Of a DNA stretch of 64,000 nucleotides, positions 40,401-55,400 are shown in pieces. This DNA comes from Bolinopsis microptera (lineage: Eukaryota; Ctenophora; Tentaculata; Lobata; Bolinopsidae), in assembly GCF_026151205.1 (NCBI RefSeq), contig NC_087077.1:3348001-3412000 (forward strand), written 5' to 3'. Position 1 is the stretch's first letter. Every line of letters begins with the position of its first letter. A program made the position numbers and the translations under genes. A model generated the notes under the pieces. That model was given only the letters and a program-made list of their open reading frames with translations. It searched no databases and was not told the origin of the DNA.

Positions 40401-43400
40401 TGCCTCAATATGTAAGGGAACTCATGGTCAGTCTATAAAACACATGAAAAGTAGTGTGCTTAGTCTCTAGCTTTGTTATCAAAACACGTGATTCGATCAC
40501 GTAATGTTATCTCATTGTAAACAGGGTTTCTTTGTTTGTTTACGTGTAGTATGGTAAAGTATAAACACAAATTAACTAATAATATTATGTATATGAGTAC
40601 AGATTCGAAGTGAAACATCGAGTTCCGTTCTGGCGAGGTCTGGCGAGCTGAGAGGAACCTTCGAGATCGTCTGGAAGGGCTGATCTAAAAGCAAGCTCTG
40701 CTCAGTATTTATAGCTAATCTAACTAGACTAACGAGCTAGTTAACGAATATATGAAATCTAAGTTTGCTCTGCAAATACATTATCTTTCGCCGCGATTTT
40801 CTCGATTTTCGCCGCCATAATCGCGATTTTCTTTTGTCCTTGAACAGTTCACCTGTATAATTTTATTTCGCAAATAAAATTAGGACACATTTTTTCTCTG
40901 TATTATTTGCCCATGGAACTAAAGGGGTTTACTCAAACTTCAAACTTTGAGACGAACTTCAACAATTAACGCTATATTTGAACTACAATTTTGTTTGTTC
41001 TTTTTCTCAAATATAAATCACCAAACTCTTAAAACCAGCTCAACAAATGTCTCCCTGGTAGGTGTTGCCGTTCTTACTGAGACGGATGAAAGAGGACGTG
41101 TTGCACGATCTCCCTCCCAAGATAATACAGGACCACTACTGTACCCTCACTCCCCTACAGGTTAGTAGCTGTGATCACAGTCACAAGGGGTTTTTTTTTA
41201 AACGTACTAATTAAGATATTATAATCTTAATTTCTGATGGTGGCGTCAGAGGCTCTTACTAGTTACTAATTCGCTCGCCCAAAAATTATCACTTATCTTA
41301 TTCTTGGGTTTTTACGGTTTTGCAGCCGAACAAAACGGTTTTACATATAATAAGTCCTAATCCCAACCCTAACCTTAACCATAAACCCGAAGCTATCCGT
41401 TACCCTAATCACAACCCTAGCCCTAGCCCTAAACAGTCGGATTCGTGTTTTACTAGCCTGTCACGTGACCAAAATAGTTGCTTGCCCATAACTCTCCAGG
41501 GAGTTATGGGCAAGCAACTTTCGGACTTGTTAACTAGAAAGGTCCTAAAGACTCATGAGCAACATAGCATTTGTCACAAGATACAAGATGACTCACTTTG
41601 TATCCAGAAACACCTAAAAAATGGTCTACCGACAGTTTTGCCCTTTCCACACCTTAATAGGCCATTAGCAGGTTCCCAATCAGTGACGTGATCTGACAGT
41701 TGCGCCCAAGTGCACGTTAAGTTCGACTCCCAAAGTCGCACTTCATATCTAAGTGTGAACTTAAATCATGCAACTTAGGTACAAATTTGTGCTTAAGTTA
41801 TTTTTAATACACCAAACTGTTCGTGGAACAGTACCCAAGATGCCCACTACACCCACTACCCAAGATGCTACGTCCAAGCTCTGAGTAGTAGTAGTAGTAG
41901 TAGTAAACCCGCGATGGGGTGGCATGTGCCTCAATAAAAATATTACAATCATTTATTATTATATCAATTTATCGTTAAATATTTCAAAAATATCAATAAC
42001 GTATGGTTGATCCTTCACACTTGGTAAAATATATAAAAATAAAGTTAATCTACACTAAAGAATAAATAATCTATATTATATAAATCAACAATATTAACTC
42101 CCCATCTTCTTGTAGTCATTCATCAAAGCGGTAGAAATCCAAGTAATTTTACATAAAGCCACGGACCCTCCTGCATCTCGTAGAATTAACATTAGGTTAA
42201 TTACAAATAAAATAACTGTGCAAAATCTAAAAATAAAGTTCAGACGAATACTATATTAATACAGTCCGCCCTGAAGAATGCATATATTCACTATTTCATC
42301 GCATATTATCCCCGATAACGCAATTTGTGCTAGGGTAAAGATAATAATGTTAACGATCCTGTCCTATCTGTACCATTCTTCGTAGCTTTGCGTCTATCGT
42401 TATGATCGTACGATTTTTGATTGAATAAAGATTATTTTTATTATAATTGGGGGATTTCAATATCGATTGGGCGGAACTTTCGTATCTGATCAAGCAGTTT
42501 TTTAATTGGTTTTGATTCGTCATCTTCCCATGGTAGCTAGATCTAGATTGGGCGCAACTGTCTGACAGCCAAAGTCTTCTGCCAAGTAATCTTAATCTGA
42601 GGTTCTAGAATTACAGTTCTAATGTTGTAGTATTAGTGCCCCAGATAAGATCTCGAGGCAGCTGTAATAACAAAAGAGCTAGCCAGTGCAGTAATCACTT
42701 GATGAAAAAACGAGGGAATGACACGCATTATCATGCGATGGGAAAATCTATTCGACTGCAAAACAGAACATGGGGTCATCCTGAAGTGGGAACCAAACAG
42801 GGGTGTAGGAAGCGGGAGGGGGCAGGGGGGGGCCATCGGCCCCCATGAAATCTGGGCAAGGGGCCAAAAAGGGCCAACTTTTTAATTTAGGTTTCTAAAA
42901 ATTGTTGGGAAAACTACTTTTCTTCATGTTTCATGCTATCCTGATCATTATGAGCCGAAATATTTTTTTCGGTTTTCGAAGTTCGATATACGATTTTGGA
43001 CTCGAGGGTTCCCCTTTGTAATGCGATCTCGGAAGGCAGGACTCCCCTTCGCAATACGAGCTCGAAAGTGGGAGCTCTGCTTTCAGAGGTACGTATCGAG
43101 AATGACTCGGACCGAAAATTTAGGGCCTGTCGTGATATAATGGATCGCTTAGGTTCCACCAGGATCTGGTAGTCCTCATAATTCTGCGGCCTCTATGTAT
43201 CGTCATCTCGCACAATTCTTTAAGAATCTTGTGAATTTGGCATGTGAAAATTTGCAGCCTTCCAGATATTGCTTGGGTCAACGAGGTGTCGTACGTCACC
43301 TCAAGATCGGGTGACAGGGGGCTGACCAGGCCAGAACCCAATTGATTGGGTGTAAGGTCACGAGATTATGAACCTGAGCTGAGGTCACGTGGCTTGCTCT

Positions 43401-46400
43401 CCGAACTCGAGCTACTCGATCAGGCTTTATATGGAATAATATAGTGTATAATCGCGTGTAATTGGATCCAACTATAGGAGCTGCGCAATTATTGCTGCAT
43501 ATTGATCAGGTATCACATTCTGAAACCCAGCAGGCAGCTGGGCCAGAGATTTGAAAATAGAAGGATTTTTTGTTAATGAATATTGAAGCGAAAATCATGT
43601 AACCCTATGTTTTTGAGGACGCCGAACACGATGAAACTGGTTATAATTATCATACTCGAGGGCAAATTGCTTTAAAATGCACCTGAATGTCATAGATGTT
43701 ATTATAAGCTAAGCGCCTGAGCGGCTTATCGGGTGGCACCAGTCTCTGCCGAATCTCAGTAATTGTAAACAACGACGCCACTAGTTTTCAGCTAATAATC
43801 GGGCTTATGAAGGAAAGATCTCAAGTTCAGAAGACGAAAGAAATTTATCCAAATATGGATTATTCTATGAGTACGGAGTAGCCAAGCCTGCAGCCTAACA
43901 ATTATATAATGAATAATTCGTTTATTGAATTTGCATCTTTAATGCTGCATTATATATGCTCATTTTCCACTCTATTGCAAGTTAATTATTATTATTATTT
44001 TAACCCTTGCACAAACTAATCATTGAGGATAAGACCGAGTTTGTCTGTCTATTTCTTACTTGAAGTAATACTTCTCCAATCGAATTAGATGATAGCGGTG
44101 CTTTATTGAAATAATGATCACTGGAGGTCCAGTCAAAGTCTTGGGTCGCAGACTGACATTAAGCATAGAATCGTCTTCGCAAATTCCACCTTATAGATCA
44201 TTTCCGCCAAATTTATAATCTTACGCGACGTAGACAGGATTTTCTGCAACCTGGCCTCCTATATTTACATTGTTTTATTTACGTTGTTTTATTTATGTTT
44301 TTTTATTTACGTCGTTTTATTTACGTTGTTTTATTTACGTTGACCACGCTTTATTTACGTTGACCACTCTTTCACAGTTTGTTATTAAAATGCAATAGTG
44401 GCCAAATGTTTTAAGCATAATCTAGAGAGGTGATAACCGTCGAGAAATCGCTGATGAGGGTACCTTAGAATTTACTTCCAAATATTCGCGTTTTATTCCT
44501 GCGAAAGTGTGTAGGATCAAAAATACACCGGACTGTGTAATCGATAATTCGCGCAATACCACGCCGCGCTCCTATTGGCTGATAGCAATTTTGGGCTGTG
44601 ACGTCACTTAAGTGTTAAGACCTATCTGCACGCGCGTCGCGCAACCTCGTGTCAGCATTTTGTTCTGTTCTGTTTTAATTACGTCGTGTTACCTTAGCGA
44701 GAGCGGTACCTTTGGTTGCGTTGAATTAGTTTAAGTAACGATTAATTAACTCTCTTTAATAGTTAAATGTAACTTAGAAAGGCTTTCTTGTAGTTGTAGA
44801 AGATATTTCTATTTAAGCCAAGATATGCTACTTATAAACCCCTCCGGGTTAGAATAAGATTCTGATAATCCCGGCTCCCGCTAAATAGATTCTAATAATC
44901 CCGGCTCCCGCTGTTAGTTTTTTCCCGCTGAATAAATAACCCCGGCACAGCTTCTATAATCCCGCCCCGCTAATTATGGCTCAACAAGATTTGTTTTGTT
45001 TTGATATTCCATGAGAATTTCAAATGCGCACTGTCACGTGTTTTGATGACGTGTATCACGTGACTAACTACTACGACGCGCATTGGTAAAAAAAATGTCA
45101 CGTGACCTATGGCTTAACGTAAGAACTATAAATACACATGATCTACGTATCGGTCTAATTGCAGGCGCTGGCAAAACTCAGCACACTGCTTACATTACCT
45201 AAACTCTTACATTATTTGGACCAGTTTCCAGAACTTGTCTCGACGGTTACATTTGTGCGGTTAATTTTGTCGTGTTTGATATAAGCCATGTATTATAGTC
45301 GTCTACTTTGATGACGTTCTGACTGAAGGACTAATGTTCCAAGATAGGCTAACCGCCAATTTCCAAACTGTCATAGTACCTTATTTGTATTATTTGGTCT
45401 AGTCCCAATTCCCTTTCATATTTTCCATACAGATCACATATAGCTAGAAATAAGAGTAAAATGTCAAAATTTGATGGTCCAAGCACATAACCCGGCGGTG
45501 TATAATAACCACATAACACCGGCACGCATAAGAGTAATATTAAACTAACCCTCGTGCTCAAGCACGTCGGGTGATCTTTTCCATCCATAATCCCTCGTGC
45601 ATCGCACTCGCAATTATTCTAAATTTTTCCCGCGCGTCGCGGAACAATAGACATAATAACCCTGCGCATGCCGGGGGATTATGTAGTGTTCCTATACTAA
45701 GTATGCTCCGCTAACAACAACCCACTTTACTTTTGTTTTTGACTGTTTGAACCCGAACTGGCCACCATTTAACCTCGCCAATATTTCTTTATACAGAATA
45801 AAGAATGTATAAGACGGCAAGGCGCCAGAGCAGATCTAAAAATCGATTGATGTAGTAAAAGACATTTTACTAGCTGGCCCTTGGCGCCTCTAGTCCTATC
45901 TGAGTGCGCACGTGCGGTTTGACATTGCTCGTGTTCCTTTAGTTTTTCACTCATTTATAATTTACCGTTTTGAGTTTGCTGTGACTTGAGTGTAAAGCGC
46001 AACAAATGTGGATGTGTTCGTCTGCTATGCTTGGTATAATATTTTGTGCTGTAATAGTTGAAAATCTGGCTTACGTTATAAGTAGTGTCTCATTGCGAGT
46101 TAGAACTTAAAAGCTTGCTGCTAGGTGCTTGTCCAACTGGAATGAAGACATGCATTTCATACCTACCCGATCCATTTTTATTAGAACCGTGTTGTGTTGA
46201 TATGACATGTTGATATATCAACTGTGGTACAATACATGGAGTTGCTAGGTGTTACGTTGGGAGCTATAAATATACATAATTTACATGCCTTTCTGTGACT
46301 TCAATGTTCCATCTATTTCAGGTGTATCTCGGCTCATGGTTATGGTAGGGTGATAATTCTTTTTTCACCCGGTCATAAAAAGACTCCTCTCCATTGGTTA

Positions 46401-49400
46401 TACGCTCGTTAGTATCGTAAATTGTTAATGTATTCTTAATTAGTAATTTAGTCGGCTCGCACGCTCATTTTACCTGTATTACTATATGCGCGGATCAGAG
46501 CCTAGCAGGTCCCATAATTGACGTCACAGGTTCAAATTGTTTTGGCTGGATATCTCGGCGCACGAATGGAATACAACTTTGCGGATTTCACTAATATAAA
46601 GTGGTTTATACGATTAATGTAATAGAAGGATTTGCACGAGAAAAAAACTTTTTTTAATGTCCCCTCATCCTTTAACACGAAAAGCTAACGAAATGGCCTT
46701 TTAGAACGGTCGTGATCCGACTAAACTTTCATGCCCTCAGGGCCTATTCACAAGAATTTTAAAAAATTTGGGCGAGTGATTTAGCTGGGATCGGGCGTCA
46801 GGCGTATTATCTTAATCTAACTATTAATTAGCTGCATTATTCATGTCGCCTATAACTGTGGGTGGTATAACGACCTCATAGAGCCAATACTTTGATTTTA
46901 AATAGCTGAGTTTGCGGTGCCATGATTTTCGAGTGTTTTGTTTAGGAAGCAAACTTGATTATCGCGTGTGTTAAAAGCGGGAAAATATTATAAATGTATT
47001 TATATTGCCGGGATAATCGCCACACTAATAATCGCCACACTAATCATAACGTTTCCAGTGAAAATTTTGTATTTGTAATTACGAAGAAAAGTTATTGAAA
47101 ATATTGCAATGAGGCATTGGACTGAGATACATAGTTGAGCGCAGTGAGAGAACCATTGTATTTATAATCACGCATAACTCAAAACATAAACGGTCCGCGG
47201 CCCCGCTCGGATTGTACTAAGTGTTCTAGTTTCTCAAAGGTGTACCCTAATTAGTAGCAATTTGCCACCATTTCGTTCCGAGTTTATTGTTAAGGACTGC
47301 GGCACTGGCAACTTGTTTTGGCAATTTTCCAGGCGTATACTTTTATTGTGCTCAGGTGCTGCGTTGCACAATTACACTGCTGGAGAGATAGCCCTCTGCC
47401 TCACCTTGCGAGTGTGCCTGTTTTCGTTGTACTTCTAAAGTAATGTATATCTCAGCTATGATATCTAGCACACTTTGCCCTGTTCAAAAAGGGTGTCACG
47501 TGATCGACGGTCCCATGTGACTGTTCTCTGCAAATCCCCGCGGAGGTATTTAATCCGCCGGTTACAAAATTTGAAATGGCAGTGAATCAGTGCAGTTTGA
47601 GTACCAAGTGTTATCATTGATTCTTACTATTTTCCCTTGCATTTTGTTATATTCATCAGTCTCGCTCACAGTTAACAGCTGCCGAATTAGGCCCTTAATT
47701 CGCCGCCGAGTAAAATTCTAGGCCATCAATGTAGACGGTAGATAACTCACTGCTATCAACAGCTCACTATTTTTTTAAACTGTCAACGCTTCGATTTGCT
47801 GGATATTTCTACTACACTTTCAACAATGTTCTGTTCATTGTTTGAACTCAGTTTAACTGTAAAGGCTCCCAAACGGTAATTTATCAAACTGAACGCCAGA
47901 TGGTTAAAATTAAACGCAAACGCGGTAGCTTTGAAAGTAAACGGTTAATTTAATCCCATTTAAATATTTAGTTATTAGATTAATATAATTATAAGTTTTA
48001 ATCTCATAATATTGTTATCATAAGACGTCAGAGCACGGTTCAATGCCCTGAACCAGGTTCTATGATGCAGCTAGTGAGCCCACGCCACACTTGAACGGAG
48101 AGCAGACCACGTGTGGTATACTAACTACTATAATACCAGTCTATAATAGAGAGGGAGGTCAGATGGTATGAGTCAGCAAATGTTGCTGTTTATCAATACT
48201 TAAGATGGATAGTTTTGTTACTTGAACGTGCATATGGGAGATTTATCCAACAGCTGGCTAAAGTCGGGAAATGGGATGACGCACATTGTGCGAATTAGAT
48301 TATAGAGAGAGGGGCTAGCTTAATTGCTCGTGGAGCTTAGAGAAGAAATTACGAACTGAACTCTTTATAAACAAAGTGCTGTCTGGCTAGAATGAGCGTT
48401 GTTGTTAACTTTGAGCTGGAGCGAGTGTTATACTGAGTTAGTTACTGAGACCAGGGCAGCTTTACACTGTCGTTGGAGTGAAGAAGACGTTGATATGGGA
48501 TTGTAGTTCGGCTGTAGTCGGTTAAGTTATATATTTTTTAATTTATTCGTTTTAATGTTACATGGAGCGGTTATGGCAGAGATATTTTGGCATGGCTGTT
48601 TATAATTCCCCTGTGTGCTGACTCGTGCTATTTCCACAGAAAGAACTATACGAACAGTATTCAGAGTCTGTTGAGTCCGCCGATCTCAAGTCAGAGTCTG
48701 AGGTTCACGTCTTCCAGTCTTTGCAATTCCTCAGAAAGGTTTGTCTAAGTATTTCATCAGGTTTTAGTTTAATTAGCGTAATTTTGAAATAATTAAATTG
48801 TACGTCCTTAGTTACAGTTTTTCTAGCAGAAATCACACTTGAACTTTCGGAACCAAAAGATGCGCAGCAGGAATATTTACATATTATTTATAATAAATAA
48901 TCCTCCCCCAGATATGTAACCACCCCATCTTGATACTGCCCAAAACGCACGAGAAATACCCCAAGTTGGAAGGTGCTGACAGTTATACTTACAGTGGTAA
49001 ACTCATGGCTCTCCATCAGCTCCTTCTCGACTGTGGCATCGGTAACTAAGAGCATTCTTTTAACTTCGATGATTCAAGTTTGAATTATAGATAAGAGTTT
49101 AGTAACTTTGTTACCACTTGGTTAACATTTGGTTAACACTTGTACTTGGTTTATAGTTAGCACTTGGTAAATAACCTAAAGAAATAGCCTAATTAACACA
49201 TAATTAATACCTAATTAACCCCAGGTTCCCAAGTGGTGTCGCCCCACAGAGCGCTGGTGTTCTGTCAACTGAAGAGCATGCTGGATGTGGTAGAGAGGTT
49301 CCTCCTTAAAGCGCAGATGCCTAATGTATCCTATCTTAGAGTGGATGGTAAGTTGAATCAGTGTTATCAAAGATATTATAATTCATTCGTCTTAGAGTTT

Positions 49401-52400
49401 CTTTTTGTACGCGGTGAATATTTTGTAGTATTAGTAAGTTAAGTTATAGATTATAGATTTATAATATCAACAATTGGTACTGGTAGAATAATTCTTCTAA
49501 GGATCTAGAGGGGCGAGCACAGGTAGACAATAGGTGAGTTATAACTATGCAGTGGAAGTGGAACATCAAGTTCTGGTCTGCGTGAAAGGTTCGGCGGATC
49601 TGCACCTGGGAAGAGTGCTAAATGTATCACCTCAGAGGGGAGGGGCTGTGAGACAATGTAGCTAGAAGTAAGGGCTGTGAAACACAATGAGTTTGCCATT
49701 GTTGAATCTTCCGGACTGCACCTGGGAGATCTAAATATATCACTTGGTTATAGGGCTGAGTTGTTAGATCACAAATTAATTGTGGTTTTTGTTGTAGACG
49801 TTGAATTCGCACTTAGAAGGAAGGAGGTGGGTGTCTTAATTATTATCCGAAAAAACAGTTAGAACCGTGAAGGGCCGGGGCTGGTGGGTCTTATGAAAAA
49901 TTCCAAAATTACACTTAGTCGACTTCACGTACAGAAATTAATACTTGATCCCCCCGAAAGAAGCTTTACAACTACCTAACTACAGATTTCCCAGCCTCAG
50001 ATGTCAACAATTTTTCCCGATTTCTGAGAAATGCTAATTTCTCAGAAATCGGGAAATGCTAATTTGTTATAAAGGGAACTTACTCGGGTAGTCTAGAACC
50101 CGAGTAAGTTCCCTTTATATATATTAGTGGAAATTCGAAAATAACTTATAACCCTTGCATCCCATACTGACAGAATTCGAAGATTTATAATAGCCTCGTT
50201 TTTACCACTCTGTCGATAATTAGATAAGGCGAGTTTCCCTCATTTTCCTCTACAAAGTGTCTTCAAACATAATATTATCACCCAAGAATATCCTCTCGGT
50301 TGAAAACACTGTTAAGGCGTCTTTGTAATCTTTGTAAGAATTAGTCCCAGTAATACTAATGCTGGTCGTGCGCTTTAACTGTTGTGCTGTTTTGAAGCAG
50401 ATTGTCAAGATCCAATTTTAACTCAATTTCGTGGGAGTTTGATTAGTTTAAGGAATTATAGAATGGAGTTTGATTCAATTTGGCTTTAATCAAATGTTCG
50501 TTAAATTCATTAACTGGGAGATTGAAGATTTGAAGATCGTGGGTCGAGCACTTCCGTCTGCTTTGTAGTTGAGTTACTCTGCGGTGCAAATTTAATTTTC
50601 CCGATATATGAATCAGCGAGACGGACAGTCTGCCAGTGTCCTCCAGACAATCGGGTAACCAGACACCTCGGTGCCAGTATAACTGTGGTTGAAAGCTGTA
50701 TTCACAGCTTCAGCATTGAGATGTGGTCATAATTTACATTCCACGCATTTGACAACAGGATTTAGGAACCAGCCAGTTTGTAATCAATAATTGTCTGGCC
50801 TAATTTTTGTATACTGTTTAATAGCCAGTATTATAGATGCCAATACCATTATAGTAACCAGTATTACAGTTACCATTATAGTAACCAGTGCAGTATTACA
50901 GTAACCATTATAGTAACTTCTTAAAGCAAGTTGACCATGAAAAAGATTATCATTATATATTTGACTTCACTAATTTGCAGAATTATACCTCCAACGCACC
51001 TTTATCAGGATCGACCCCAGCAGCGGAGAGGGTACCTCTGGTCAACAAGTTCAATTCGGACCCTTCCTACGATCTGCTACTGCTCACCACTTCTGTGGGG
51101 GGTCTTGGTCTCAATCTTACAGGTTAGCAACTGCTGAACTACAAAGTGTATTATGTTAAATACTTAGTGTGTTTAAAGACGTTTATTATAACTTTAAAGG
51201 AGTTTCGCACAAAAAATCAACAATTCGAGTTACGGTCGGAATTATTAGTTTATTCCGCAACTTTGATTGCTCGGATGTACTTTTTCACACCAAGGACTAA
51301 GCTTTTATACGAGTTAGAGTTCCTTTTGTTGGTTAAATTTCAACACTCCTTTTCTGACATATCAGAAAATGTATGTTTAATTGTGATATTTTCAGTCATA
51401 AAAAATCGTTATATCAAAGAAATACTGTCAAATCTGTATAGGAATCTCACAATTGCTATTGTCAAGATCAATAAAAAACATACTAGATGATAAATAAATT
51501 AAGTTGATTATATTATGAACGTCGGGCCATCTGCATCATCACGTTTCATGTCTGACTGTAAGAATAAAAAATATTTAAATTTCAAACCTACAATTTTTGA
51601 ACAAAATCTTATCCACCGTTACCAAGACAATACTTACAATTACCAAAACAGCTCCAACAGTACTAAAGGCATCAGGAACGCTTTTAAAGAAAACAATCTG
51701 AATAATGTAAGCAAAAACAATGTCGCTATTCTTCATCAATAATCCAGGACCTGATTTCTCTATGGTAACTCCTCGATTAATAAAAAACAGTGCAGCGAAA
51801 AGAAGGAGTCCGCCACCAAAGAGAAGAGCTCTATCTCCGTAGCATCCAGGAAGAACAAATGCATCTCCAGCTATAGCCTGAAATGCGAGACCATTCACTG
51901 AAGAGAACAACGATACAAAAATGCTAACCAAAAAGGGGCTAACTTCAGTTCCAACTTTTCTCATCAGACTGTAAGCTAGCCCAACCAAAATACTTGCAGT
52001 AATGGGCACGAGAGGAAAAAATGAGCTGTACTCTTTCTTTTCAGTTTCATCGGGGACCCCAAACAAGAACGTTGGTTTTGCTATCAGAGAAATTCCTGCC
52101 AAGCCAACCACCAGGGCAACAAGTGTAAATATGCTCAACTTTTCTTTCCAGAGCACTCTTGAGAAAAGGGCTGCAAAGATTGGAATAAGTGAGGCCAGAG
52201 CCTTGCTGTCTCCATAATCCATTACCCGAGCTGACCAATAAGTAAGTATTCCATAAAACCCACCCAAGAATGCTCTAGGTATGAAATATTCAGCCTTTCC
52301 GTAAAAATGAATGCCGCTTTCTTTGAAGAACAAGGTTGGTACCAAAAACAAAATGACGAATGTGAAGTTTATAAAGGACAGTTGCCCGATTGGCATATTC

Positions 52401-55400
52401 GGTATTATTTTAGCAAAAGAAAAGACAACCGCGCCGATCAAGCCTGACAAGAATAAAAGAATCTTTCCCTCCATCTGTCTGTACATAGTTTTAAATGCCA
52501 GACCAGAACACTTTGCTCCATCACCCTGACCCTGTGAATTTTCACGCTCTATTGTCTCAATCTCTTGAACCTTGGAGGCATCGTCACATTGTGAGGACTC
52601 TTTATTGGTTACCGCTATTTTGTTCGATATAACTGTCGTACCGTCAGTAGAGCTCTCTTCTACACAAACTGCCATTCTTGCTGAAGTGACCTGGTAAGGG
52701 CAGATATTAAGTTCAGATGAGAAATATAGCTACGTAATATAATGTCAACACCATCTGCAATCTGCATTATCCATGGCCGATAGTGTGTAACAGTACACCA
52801 CGGATAATATGAAAGTTTCACTTTGACAACACTACTATTAAGGGTATTAACATGTTTCCAGTGAGGAAGGGTCTGTTGGGAAAATTCGAATCCACCAATG
52901 GCAATAACAGAGACAGCCTCGTCCAAAACGAAAAGCACAATGATAATATAGCATTTATAAAGTGCAGACAGATCAAAAATAAAAGGAAGTGGAACACTGT
53001 ACTTGCTATGAAGAATTTCTAAATGGCAAAACTGAACAGTAAACATTTGAATAAATGTGGAGCAGGACATGCATGTGGTAGATAATTCAGGGATATTCAT
53101 TAAAACAAATCTTCATGAACAATTAGCTCAGAAGACAGCTGCAGCACATGTTTTTTATCGCGTACGTGTAAAATACAGTACGTGGTATAGTATAGTAAAG
53201 CATAAAATTAGACGGCAACTTTAAAAGAGAAATGATAAATTCATTACACAAAGACTGCCCACTCTTTAAGAAAACGACGCGAATGTGTGATTGAGTTTTT
53301 AAACATTATATTCGCGTTTTTTAACATCACTTGGGGTCCAAATTTTGGGCACTAAAATTCTTATTCCTTAGCCTATTTTTATCTTTTCATGCTGATTTGA
53401 AGGCCATTTAAGCATTTGAATCAGTCAAAAAAGTTTAGGTTGTTTATCTTTTACGGTTTTTGCGGAAAGTCGTTTTAAAGTTGATGCCGTGCTGTCAGTA
53501 AAATGGCACGGAATGGGGGGGTACCAATGGCATAAATGGCATAATGGAGAATTGGCCAAACAAAAATTCCATTTATGCCATGAAATTTCTATGCCATTTG
53601 ATGAATTTTATGCCATTTGTCTCCATTCTATGCCATTCGAAATATGAAATTTTAAAACTTTGAACTGAGAATTTAATAACGAATTGTCTGCACCCCACTA
53701 GTACTGTCCACCTTTATCTCTATTTATTGTACTAGTACAACATCTATTTTCACCCATTAAATTCCTCAAAATATCCCTAGCATTGGGCATTATTGATTAT
53801 AATGACGTTCAATGTATATCAATATGATATAAGAATTTGTTTGATAGTGGACAAGTGACCGGGCAGTATGGCATAGTTGATAGTACACGCTACACACCAT
53901 ATAACAGAGAGGACAGTCGACTGGGCTGCCAGACCTTGGGTCAGAAGTGATATGACCACCATATACGTCATCAAGTAATTAACATGCAAGCTTGAAGCTT
54001 GTGGCGTATAATTAGTGATGTGATCCATGGATTGAATATAATTGACCTATAAATGGCTAGATCTGGGGTAGAGTTCATATGGACTCCGGATCCTGAAGAA
54101 TACTGGCGAAATGATTCCAGAACTCTAGGGGATATGTGGGAGGAACATATCAAAGAGGATACATTGTTCGTCTCTTCTCGTAGATGTGCAGCTGGGAGGA
54201 AGAACGAATTCAAGAGTGGTCTTGACCCCTCTTGGGGGCCGGATCAGTTTTCTGACCCTAAGTCTCCCAATGGTCGACTGAATGCTCCGATCCCAGTCAA
54301 TCGGATATCCAAATTAACAGTGGAAAACTGTAACATTACCAACTCGATTAAAATATTATTTGTTAATGATGTGTACAGATGTTTCGTGTCGGGACTGTGT
54401 TCATGTTAAAGGTTTTTAAATTTAATCATTTTCATAAGATTGATAATGATCTGTAAACATGTTTCGAATGGGTAGCCTCTTAAAAATAATATTCATTGAT
54501 ATCTCGAGGAACCTGTATATTAGTATTACATAACAGTTCACCAAATGACCTGAAATACTTGCTTCCTATTAAATACAAAATGATGATGACATAATATATG
54601 CTTAAATATCTCCATATTCACTGCTGCATAGCAACATAGCACTCCTTTATTAGTTTTCTATAATAACGTTAATCTAGTATAATCTAGCATTTATTCGGGT
54701 TTTTTTTTCATCTGGTCGCTCAAGAAATATGGATGCGATAACTATTAACTATGGCCCATTGAATGGAGAGAAAGAATGTGTACAGTGCATTATCATTACA
54801 TGAAGACACATCTGCAATTGCACATGCACGTGGAAGTACAGTTTTGCATCCTGCAGTTCACCTCAAAAAGGTTAAATCTACAGGCCAGAAAGCAGAACGA
54901 GTGAAATGGACTGGTGATATAATAAGCCTAGGCAAGTTGGCAAAAACGCTGGACAGGGCATCGAGGGACTGCATTCGAGAAGGGAAAAGAAACAATTTCC
55001 CTGTGTTCGCCGCAGTCGCAGATCCAGAAGAACAGAGTGGGAAGCCAATCGTCCATGGCCAAGTACTTTCTTGGGAAGCTGTAGATGATGAAGCTGGATG
55101 CCTCGAGGATGAGGACGACTTAGCTTATGAGGTAGAACCTGAAGTTGATGATTGTGATGTTGGAGAAACGATATCAACAGATAAATATGGAACAGTTTCC
55201 TTCCGGTCTATTGAGACACTCACGCTCAATGGAGGAAGAAGCACTTTATCAACAAAATCTCGTCTTTCAAGATTCAAGGGGAACGCGTTTGGAGTGTCTT
55301 CTGATGTTCGCATATACAATCAACCTGAATGCGGATGTTCAACAGTTTTGAAAGCTGGCAGTACAGAAACTCTTGAAGTCTTCAAATCTCAGCAGGACTT

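Noticed and set aside
39870-40470. Overlapping 89-143-codon ORFs
   Set aside because: They fall in a dispersed repeat, and the frames are not preserved in the copy at 61,400-61,850.
52660-53100. 146-codon minus ORF upstream of the SLC35G-like gene
   Set aside because: It is in a different register from the transporter and has no homology; it is likely 5' flanking sequence that happens to be open.
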